Assembly (NCBI GenBank): GCA_030843315.1
Contig: JAUUPT010000050.1
Location: 1-26,975, forward strand
DNA from: Bacteroidaceae bacterium
GTDB lineage: Bacteria > Bacteroidota > Bacteroidia > Bacteroidales > Bacteroidaceae
DNA length: 26,975 nucleotides
Direction: 5' to 3'
Part shown: one piece after another, positions 20,761 through 26,975 of the stretch
Layout of the letters: every line of letters begins with the position of its first letter
Numbering within the stretch: the stretch's first letter is position 1
Position numbers and translations under genes: made by a program
Notes under the pieces: model-generated
Seen by the model: only the letters and a program-made list of their open reading frames with translations
What the model was told of the DNA's origin: nothing
Database searches by the model: none

Positions 20761-23700
20761 ATGAAAAGAAAATTAATGTTGTTGTTAGCCTGCCTCTTTG
20801 TAGGTATAGGTATCGTGACAGCTCAGACGTCTACAGTCTCGGGAGTGGTGACTTCTGAAGAAGACGGTGAGTCTGTTGTTGGGGCATCAGTGTTAGTAGA
20901 AGGTACCTCACTGGGTGCCGTTACTGATATTGATGGTAAGTTTACAATTTCGAACGTTCCAAGTTCAGCAAAGAACTTGCGTGTATCCTTCGTCGGAATG
21001 CAGTCGCAAATAGTTCCTATCAGACGAGGTGTAATGAAAATCGTGTTGAAACCGGATGCAGAGGTACTGGATGAAGTTGTGGTGACAGCTATGGGTATCT
21101 CCCGTGCCGAAAAAACTTTGGGTTACTCCGCCGCAACGGTGAAGAGTGACGAAATTGTCTCCGCACGTACTACTAATATTGCCAATGCGCTGTCCGGTAA
21201 AGTGGCCGGTGTCCAGGTTAATTCCACTTCTTCCGACCCGGGTGCGGTCAGTAATATCGTGATTCGTGGTTTTAGCTCTATTAATGGTGACAACCAGCCG
21301 CTTTATGTAGTGGACGGTATACCTTTGCAGAGCAGTATGTTCTCCGGTTCGGGTAAGAACTTGCCGACGGGTGGTATTGCCAACGTAGCTTCCGAAGATA
21401 TCGAGTCAATGACCGTATTGAAAGGTGCTGCCGCTACTGCATTGTATGGTAGCCGTGCTGCCAATGGTGTTATCCTGATTACCACCAAGTCCGGTAAGAA
21501 GGGTGATGGCCGTAACTTCTCCATCAGCTATAGCGGAAGCATTCAGGCCCGTCAGGTTTCTCTGTTGCCTGAGTTGCAGAATGAGTTCGGACAAGGTTGG
21601 AACGGTGGACAGACTTTCATCGAAAACGGTTCCTGGGGACCTGCTCTCGACGGTTCTATGCAAGTATATGGTCCTATCTGGAACCATCAGCAGTTGATTC
21701 ATGAATACAGCGCCAAGAAGGATAATCTGAAAGACTTCTTCGACCTGGGATGGTCACAGAATCACAGCATCTCATTGAGCGGTGTGTCTAATGACACCAA
21801 GATGAACTACTACCTGTCTTACTCGTATGCCAACGACGACGGTATCATGCCGAAAGACAATGATACTTACGAACGTAACACGCTGGCTTTCCGCAGCAGC
21901 TACGATGCTGCCGACTGGTTGAAGATTTCTTCTTCCGTAAACTTTGCCCGCAGTAATATAGATGCCGTAGGTACTTATCAGGGTACTTCCGTAATCGACG
22001 GTCTTTATGAAATGGCGCGTGACGTATCTATCGTAGATATGAAGGATACCAGTGTGGCATTCTACAATCCCGAAGCTTACTATACTCCTTACGGCATTAC
22101 CAACCCGTACTGGGCTTTGGAGAACAACTACCACCATACAAGCTCCAAGCAGATTTATGGTAAACTTCAGTTGGACATCAAACCTATCAAAGAACTGACA
22201 CTTTCTTACCGTATGGGTTTTGACTATACGGACTATGACGTCAAGATTGGTTCGCCGCAGATTGACCTGGACGATGCCTTGATTAATGAAGATTACGGTG
22301 TTCCGCCTTCTCACATGAACCAGAGCGGATATGTATATGCTGCATATGGCCGTCGCCATGAGTTGAACCATGACTTCCTTGCCAACTATACCAATAAGTT
22401 CCTGGACGATAAGTTAGACATCAGCGTGAATGCCGGTGTGAATATGAACGAACGTGGTTCTACCAGCATGACGGGACAGACGGATGATTTGACTTTCCAC
22501 TCTAACTTCTGGGATTTGAGTAACGGTGCTACCAAGACCACTCTTTCTGAAAGCCAGAGCAAACGTCGCCTGGTAGGTATGTTCGGTGATATCACAGTGG
22601 GATGGGACGATATGATCTATTTGAATATGACTGCCCGTAACGACTGGTCGTCTACACTGCCTATCGGCAAGAACAGTTTCTTCTATCCGGGCGCTACATT
22701 GAGCTGGATTTTCACGAGACTGATTCCTGAGAACAAAGTGTTGACTTTCGGTAAACTGCGTTTGGCATACGGTAAGACCGGTAATGATGCCGCTCCTTAT
22801 CGCACGGGTGCTACTTATATCCAGGGTGTTGCAAACGGCTACTATGCAAGCGGTATTGCTACCTTCCCGATGAACGGTGTGAATGCGTTCCAGTCGTCCG
22901 CTTCCAAAGGTAGTCCTACTTTGAAGCCGGAAATGACCTCTGAGTTCGAGATCGGTGCAAACCTTCAGTTCTTCAACGGTCGCTTAGGTATTGATGCTTC
23001 TTACTACACCCGTACTACGAACGACCAGATCTTTACGTTGCCCGTCGATCCTTCCACTGGTTACAGCTCTATGGTAACCAACTTCGGTAAGGTTCGCAAC
23101 AACGGTTTTGAAATCGTGTTGAATACGGTTCCTGTTCGTACCCGCGACTTCCGTTGGGATTTGGACTTCAACTTTGCCAAGAATGACAACAAGGTTGTTA
23201 CGCTTCCCGAAAGTTTGGAAGGCGGTAAGGTATCCATTTATAACTTCTCGGCAGGAAACGACGCTGTATATATGTATGCTGAAGAAGGCAAGGCTATGGG
23301 ACAGTTCTACACTTATCTGCCCAAGTATACAGCCGACGGCCAGCCGATTGTAGATGCAAACGGTCAGCCGATTCTGGGTACAAAGGTTGAAGATACCGGA
23401 AAGAATATGAATAATGACTGGACAGGTGGTGTGAATACCGCATTAACCTACAAGGACTTCACGTTGAGTGCAGCGCTCGATGTTCGTAGCGGTGGTTATA
23501 TGTTCTCCCGTACCAAGAACCTGATGCAGTTTACCGGTAACGGTACCGTTACGCTGTACAACGGTCGTCGTCCGTTCATCATCCCCAACTCTGTAGTAGA
23601 CAGAGGTGACGGTACTTATGTGGAAAATACCACTCCTATCTATCCGCATAACAGCAGTTATCAGAATTACTTCAATAACTACGGCTATGGTTCCGGTGGC

Positions 23701-23982
23701 GAGGCTTACCTGGTAGACCGCTCTTATGTTAAGCTGCGTAACATCAGTCTGACGTGGAATGTGCCTAAGAGATGGGTGCGCTCAATGTCTCTGAACAACA
23801 TCGCACTGACTGTATTCTGTAATAACGTGTTCACATGGACGGCTTCGGACAACTACTTTATCGATCCTGAAGCAACTACCGTCTCTCAGGCAGGTTATGG
23901 TGACTTGGCTACACAGTTCGGTGAACTTTATGCCAATCCGTCTTGCCGTATCTTCGGATGTAACCTGAGCATTAAATTCTAA
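20761..23982 (+). CDS. SusC/RagA-family TonB-linked outer-membrane transporter
   Basis: The 1073-residue protein has a signal peptide (to about residue 22) and then a carboxypeptidase-regulatory-like domain (about 25-100; GASVLVEGTSLGAVTDIDGK). Next come a TonB-box-like DEVVVTAMG (104-112), the plug with the family signature LKGAAATALYGSRAANG (220-236), and a 22-strand-type barrel ending in CNLSIKF with a terminal Phe. SusC proteins import bound nutrients across the outer membrane with SusD as the lid, powered by TonB-ExbB-ExbD. There is no N-terminal FecR-interacting extension, so it should not be an anti-sigma-coupled transducer. Residues 56-73 recur in an inverted fragment at 26918-26975. 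The substrate is unknown. Confidence 0.96.
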   Translation: MKRKLMLLLACLFVGIGIVTAQTSTVSGVVTSEEDGESVVGASVLVEGTSLGAVTDIDGKFTISNVPSSAKNLRVSFVGMQSQIVPIRRGVMKIVLKPDAEVLDEVVVTAMGISRAEKTLGYSAATVKSDEIVSARTTNIANALSGKVAGVQVNSTSSDPGAVSNIVIRGFSSINGDNQPLYVVDGIPLQSSMFSGSGKNLPTGGIANVASEDIESMTVLKGAAATALYGSRAANGVILITTKSGKKGDGRNFSISYSGSIQARQVSLLPELQNEFGQGWNGGQTFIENGSWGPALDGSMQVYGPIWNHQQLIHEYSAKKDNLKDFFDLGWSQNHSISLSGVSNDTKMNYYLSYSYANDDGIMPKDNDTYERNTLAFRSSYDAADWLKISSSVNFARSNIDAVGTYQGTSVIDGLYEMARDVSIVDMKDTSVAFYNPEAYYTPYGITNPYWALENNYHHTSSKQIYGKLQLDIKPIKELTLSYRMGFDYTDYDVKIGSPQIDLDDALINEDYGVPPSHMNQSGYVYAAYGRRHELNHDFLANYTNKFLDDKLDISVNAGVNMNERGSTSMTGQTDDLTFHSNFWDLSNGATKTTLSESQSKRRLVGMFGDITVGWDDMIYLNMTARNDWSSTLPIGKNSFFYPGATLSWIFTRLIPENKVLTFGKLRLAYGKTGNDAAPYRTGATYIQGVANGYYASGIATFPMNGVNAFQSSASKGSPTLKPEMTSEFEIGANLQFFNGRLGIDASYYTRTTNDQIFTLPVDPSTGYSSMVTNFGKVRNNGFEIVLNTVPVRTRDFRWDLDFNFAKNDNKVVTLPESLEGGKVSIYNFSAGNDAVYMYAEEGKAMGQFYTYLPKYTADGQPIVDANGQPILGTKVEDTGKNMNNDWTGGVNTALTYKDFTLSAALDVRSGGYMFSRTKNLMQFTGNGTVTLYNGRRPFIIPNSVVDRGDGTYVENTTPIYPHNSSYQNYFNNYGYGSGGEAYLVDRSYVKLRNISLTWNVPKRWVRSMSLNNIALTVFCNNVFTWTASDNYFIDPEATTVSQAGYGDLATQFGELYANPSCRIFGCNLSIKF

Positions 23983-24001
23983 AATAAAGGAGAAATAAGA
24001 T

Positions 24002-25501
24002 ATGAAAAAGATATTAATTATATCCGCTGTGGCCTTGAGTACTGTTTTCGGCTCATGCGACAGTTACCTGGATATCAACCAAGATCCGAACTCGCCTGCC
24101 GAAGGCAACATTGAAACTTATATGTTGATGCCTGCCATCGAGATGAATATAGCAGCAAGCTATGGTGACTTCCTGCGCATTACCGGTGGGTTTCATTCGC
24201 AAATTTACGGTCACTTGAACGGAACAAGTAACTATGAGGACTATTCTCAATTCAGTATGTCCGCCACTCGTAGCAGTGGTGCATATACCCAATTCACCCA
24301 GAAGGCATTGCAGAACCTGAAGACTGTGCTCGCAAAGTCATCGGCAGCCGAAGACTGGGGCACCTATCTGGCAGCTACCACCTTGCGTGCTTTTGTTTAT
24401 CAGACTTTGGTGGATTGTTATGGTGAGATTCCTTATACCGAAGCTCTCGATCCTAATAACCTTGCGCCGAAATACGATGACGGACAAGCTATCTACGAGG
24501 GAATACTGGCTGAACTTGATGTAGCGCTGGAACATGCATCCGGCTCGAACCCTGTTGCCACTAACTTCCTTTATCCGTCGGAAGCAGCAGGACAATGGAT
24601 CCGGTTTGCCAATGCCGTGAAGCTGAAGATGCTGATGCGTATGGCAAACGTCAAGAACGTACAGTCCGAAGTGGCTGCCTTGATTGCCGAAGACAATTTC
24701 CCGACAAGCGACGTCAGCTACGCCAGTTGCTGGAGCAACGAACCGGGACACATGAGTCCGTTCTATGCCGAAGAGTTCAGTACTGCCTGGGGGTCTACGC
24801 AGACTAATATTGCTGCCAACGTGGCAATCATCGGTTCTATGCTGATTACAGACAACAACGGTACCTACCAGGACCCGCGTCTGGAGAAATTCTTTGAGAA
24901 GAATTCCGAAGGCAAGTATATAGGTAGTGTTTCGGGTACGGCTTACTCCGGTACTGCTACATTGAACAAGTGGTGTCGTCCGGTAGCAAGCTACGATATG
25001 CCTGTTTACCTGATTACTTTGTCGGAAATCGAATTCTTCAAGGCTGAATATTATGCACGCTATGGTTCGGCAGCCGATGCCGCAACTCATTATGCCAAGG
25101 CTGTTGAGGCTTCATTCGCTTCGGCAGGCGTAAGTGGTGCAGCCGAGTATGTGGCTCGTTTCCCTTACGATTCAAACAACTATCAGAAGAGCATCGGTCA
25201 CGCAAAATGGGTGGCTCTCGCCGGTACCAATCCGTTCGAGGCTTGGTGCGAACTGCGCCGTCTGGATTATCCGGCATTCGGAACAATTAAGGGTAGCGAT
25301 ATCTATACGGTAGGTGTCGACGATTCTTATAATCCATCGGTTTATGTGCCTTATACGCTTTATACTCCTATCCAGGTATTCGGACAAATAGGTGACAACA
25401 AGCTTCTGGAACGCTATCCTTATCCGGAAAGTTCCTCGGCACGTAATCCTAATACTCCTGCATATCCGGGTTATACAACACCTGTATTCTGGGGTAAGTA
25501 A
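24002..25501 (+). CDS. SusD/RagB-family surface lipoprotein
   Basis: The 499-residue protein has a lipobox (STVFGSC, Cys19) followed by DSYLDINQDPNSP, the usual SusD-like opening. Helical TPR-like segments (YLAATTLRAFVYQTLVDCYGE, then IPYTEALDPN) and the C-terminal GTNPFEAWCELRRLDYP, ending RNPNTPAYPGYTTPVFW, place it with the SusD-like family 2 (SusD_RagB relatives often labelled SusD-like_2). It is the substrate-binding lid of the SusC transporter on the cell surface. It lies 19 bases after susC and is clearly cotranscribed. Confidence 0.94.
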   Translation: MKKILIISAVALSTVFGSCDSYLDINQDPNSPAEGNIETYMLMPAIEMNIAASYGDFLRITGGFHSQIYGHLNGTSNYEDYSQFSMSATRSSGAYTQFTQKALQNLKTVLAKSSAAEDWGTYLAATTLRAFVYQTLVDCYGEIPYTEALDPNNLAPKYDDGQAIYEGILAELDVALEHASGSNPVATNFLYPSEAAGQWIRFANAVKLKMLMRMANVKNVQSEVAALIAEDNFPTSDVSYASCWSNEPGHMSPFYAEEFSTAWGSTQTNIAANVAIIGSMLITDNNGTYQDPRLEKFFEKNSEGKYIGSVSGTAYSGTATLNKWCRPVASYDMPVYLITLSEIEFFKAEYYARYGSAADAATHYAKAVEASFASAGVSGAAEYVARFPYDSNNYQKSIGHAKWVALAGTNPFEAWCELRRLDYPAFGTIKGSDIYTVGVDDSYNPSVYVPYTLYTPIQVFGQIGDNKLLERYPYPESSSARNPNTPAYPGYTTPVFWGK

Positions 25502-25537
25502 TCCATTATTTCAATATACCTAAAATTGAATAGAACA

Positions 25538-26233
25538 ATGAAAAGTAAATTATTATATATGATGATGTTTGCGCTGGCTGTTTTCACGCTGACCGGTTGC
25601 GACGATAGCACCTCGGGAATGACCCGCATCACCTACTATCCGGAACTGACTCTGGACGGTGCTACTACTATCTATTTGGACAAAGGTGAAGCTTTTGTTG
25701 AACCGGGCTATTCTGCCGTTATGAATGGCGAGGATGTGACGGACGACGTAAAGGTTACCTCGACTGTGGATACATCCAAATCCGGTATTTATACTGTCAG
25801 CTACTCTATTGTGAATGCTGATGGTTTCTCCTCTACTTCATCACGCAAGGTTATCGTGATGGACCCGAACGATCCCGTAGAAGGATTCTATGACACAGAT
25901 CCCAATTGCTACCGCGATTATAACGGTCAGACACCCTATGGTGCAAGCTATGAACTCATGGTAATCAGTAACAACGACGGTACGTACACTGTGGAAGATC
26001 TCTTGGGCGGCTGGTATTATTATCGTGCCAACTATGGTCCCAACTATGCTCTGTCCGGCGTTATAACTGTGGCTGCCGATGGTACTGTGAAACTGGTTTC
26101 CAGCTACCTCATCGGTTGGGGAGACTCTGCCAACTATATGGCTGACGGTAAGTTCGATGCAGGAACTCTTTCATGGTGCTTGAACTATACTGATTATCCA
26201 ATGGACTTTTATGTAACAATGTATAAGAAATGA
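25538..26233 (+). CDS. Lipoprotein with DUF5011-type Ig-like domain, SusCD-associated
   Basis: I start at ATG 25538, 36 bases after susD, which gives 231 residues and a clean lipobox (FTLTGC, Cys21); an in-frame TTG at 25526 is less likely. Residues about 38-108 form an Ig-like domain of the DUF5011 type (DKGEAFVEPGYSAVMNGEDV, ending SYSIVNADGFSSTSSRKVIV). The C-terminal half is Tyr/Gly-rich (LLGGWYYYRANYGPNYALSG) and resembles the C-terminal region of the BT_2262-like/DUF5012 lipoproteins that accompany SusCD pairs. It is probably a surface glycan- or ligand-binding accessory protein, with unknown substrate. Confidence 0.8.
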   Translation: MKSKLLYMMMFALAVFTLTGCDDSTSGMTRITYYPELTLDGATTIYLDKGEAFVEPGYSAVMNGEDVTDDVKVTSTVDTSKSGIYTVSYSIVNADGFSSTSSRKVIVMDPNDPVEGFYDTDPNCYRDYNGQTPYGASYELMVISNNDGTYTVEDLLGGWYYYRANYGPNYALSGVITVAADGTVKLVSSYLIGWGDSANYMADGKFDAGTLSWCLNYTDYPMDFYVTMYKK

Positions 26234-26748
26234 AGAATATGAAAAGAGTAATATACTTATTAATGATGTGCGCAGTAGTGCTCTTGACCTCCTGCGAAAA
26301 AGATGATATTGAAAACACTGCCACCAAGGCACTTGCCGGAGAATGGTATGTGACGGTGGATGGCGTGGATGCCGACGGAAAAGTTCTCTACGAGGATGCT
26401 TTCAATTTGGGACACAAAATGTTGTACACCTATAATACAGCTGCCAATGTTCCTACTGAAATGTATGTGGATGATATGAAGAACTTTTGGGAATATAAGG
26501 TAAGAGTAAAGTCGGATGTTAAAGCGCTTACTTTCGCTACGGAAGGTGCTGTTCCCAACGAGAGATATGACTGTGATGTAACAATCGAAGGCGGTAAGGT
26601 GCTTTTGGGCGCTGCAACAACACCCCATGGTACTCCTGCCGACAGTATCGTGTTCTATGTTACATTCAGTGATGATACTAATATTCCACTCTATGCCAAG
26701 CTGAAAGTGGCTGGCTATCGCTATACCGGCTTAGCCGAAGACGAATGA
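26230..26748 (+). CDS. Small lipoprotein, lipid-binding (Lipid_bd-like) family
   Basis: The 172-residue protein has a lipobox (VVLLTSC, Cys22). The mature part (LAGEWYVTVDGVDADGKVLY, then FWEYKVRVKSDVKALTF and YDCDVTIEGGKVL) looks like the calycin-type beta-barrel annotated as lipid-binding putative hydrolase (PF12888) in Bacteroides SusCD operons. This name is a fold label and gives no proven activity. Its start overlaps the previous stop in an ATGA junction; a second Met at 26239 is an alternative. It is the last gene of the operon and is followed by three hairpins. Confidence 0.72.
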   Translation: MKNMKRVIYLLMMCAVVLLTSCEKDDIENTATKALAGEWYVTVDGVDADGKVLYEDAFNLGHKMLYTYNTAANVPTEMYVDDMKNFWEYKVRVKSDVKALTFATEGAVPNERYDCDVTIEGGKVLLGAATTPHGTPADSIVFYVTFSDDTNIPLYAKLKVAGYRYTGLAEDE

Positions 26749-26779
26749 AGTACTAATTAACGAATTAGTATATTCTCTC

Positions 26780-26807
26780 TTACCGGGATCCTCTAACATC
26801 CCGGTAA
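26780..26807 (+). terminator. Hairpin after the susCD operon (first of three)
   Basis: TTACCGGGAT (26780-26789) pairs perfectly with 26798-26807 around an 8-base loop. It is followed by GTTTAACTTT, a weak T run, 32 bases after the last stop codon. Confidence 0.65.
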
Positions 26808-26826
26808 GTTTAACTTTACGTTAATC

Positions 26827-26850
26827 GTTTCTTTAATCTCTTAAAGAAAC
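26827..26850. repeat. Perfect 10-bp inverted repeat (second hairpin)
   Basis: GTTTCTTTAA (26827-26836) and its reverse complement at 26841-26850 surround the loop TCTC. No T run follows, so alone it is not a terminator. Confidence 0.55.
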
Positions 26851-26854
26851 AACG

Positions 26855-26889
26855 CTGGGCGGCTTCGTGAGAAGGCGCCCAGTTTCTTT
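26855..26889 (+). terminator. GC-rich terminator (third hairpin)
   Basis: CTGGGCG (26855-26861) pairs with 26876-26882. After a G/G mismatch CTTC pairs with GAAG around a GTGA loop, and TTTCTTT follows. It is the strongest terminator of the three. Confidence 0.75.
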
Positions 26890-26917
26890 ATAATGATTAA
26901 AAAGTTTTTAATGATGT

Positions 26918-26975
26918 CTACAAAGTCTTTGCGGAACTTGGAACGTTTGCGATTGTAAACTTGCCATCAATACCC
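26918..26975 (-). pseudogene. Truncated susC N-terminal fragment running off the right edge
   Basis: On the - strand, codons from 26974 down give GIDGKFTIANVPSSAKTL and then TAG (26920-26918). This matches SusC residues 56-73 of the gene in this window at 15 of 18 positions, and 46 of 54 bases by eye. A real SusC continues for about 1000 residues beyond this point, while here the frame stops and AT-rich intergenic DNA follows. It is therefore a 3'-truncated copy whose upstream part lies outside the window. A short stand-alone protein with this domain cannot be excluded. Bases 26890-26917 hold only an AT dyad (ATTAAAAA-G-TTTTTAAT). Confidence 0.65.

Noticed and set aside
26918..26975. Active site-specific recombination site
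   Set aside because: The two inverted copies differ at about 8 of 54 bases, spread as ordinary codon changes, and no recombinase is visible. I kept the inversion idea as a hypothesis only.

Overview
This window reads as chromosomal DNA of a gut-type Bacteroides or a close Bacteroidales relative. The reasons are the SusC/SusD pair, the many TAnnTTTG -7 boxes just upstream of genes, the lipoprotein-rich secretome, the ECF sigma factor followed by a DUF5056-like small membrane protein, and strong protein-level resemblance to Bacteroides families. No tRNA, rRNA, CRISPR array, integrase or insertion sequence was seen. Family names come from recognising motifs by eye; no search was run.

Layout, left to right. 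Positions 1-95 are the tail of an ExbD/TolR gene with a strong terminator. A reverse-strand GNAT acetyltransferase and an exported M64 metallopeptidase follow, then an Lrp/AsnC regulator (+) that converges on a tight thyA-folA pair (-). Next come an exported two-HKD phospholipase D/cardiolipin-synthase-like protein (-), and a three-gene operon (-) of a signal-peptide membrane protein, an ECF sigma factor and a small two-TM protein. An RsmF/NSUN-type rRNA methyltransferase and a serpin lipoprotein are on the + strand. From 10287 to 17793 (-) lies a metal and oxidative-stress block: an RclA-like flavin disulfide reductase, a small His/Cys-rich exported protein, a His-rich membrane-fusion lipoprotein, a CusA/CzcA-type RND pump and a TolC-like channel. 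A two-domain ABC-F ATPase (-) and a lone receiver-domain response regulator (+) are divergently transcribed. The right end is an operon (+): SusC, SusD, a DUF5011-type lipoprotein and a small lipoprotein of the lipid-binding type.

The most unusual DNA is not coding. The 763-base gap between the response regulator and susC holds two different tandem arrays, both with an exact 22-base period. The first is 5 units at 20076-20185 and the second is 6 units at 20249-20380. Units in both carry a TGT...ACA dyad, and the second array alternates two linker types so that it also has a 44-base period. An operator-like cluster and a good susC promoter follow. At the extreme right edge a reverse-strand fragment encodes 18 residues matching SusC residues 56-73 (15 identical) and then stops. 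The susC-D operon is therefore flanked by inverted copies of a susC N-terminal stretch, which could be a relic or part of an inversion or shuffling system. A perfect 16-bp inverted repeat also embeds the start codon of the RclA-like gene.

Functional links. The RND, fusion and channel genes should form one envelope-spanning metal exporter. The His/Cys-rich protein and the RclA-like reductase next to it fit copper or oxidant stress, although the metal is not proven. The SusC/SusD operon has no glycan enzyme or dedicated sensor in view, so its substrate is unknown.
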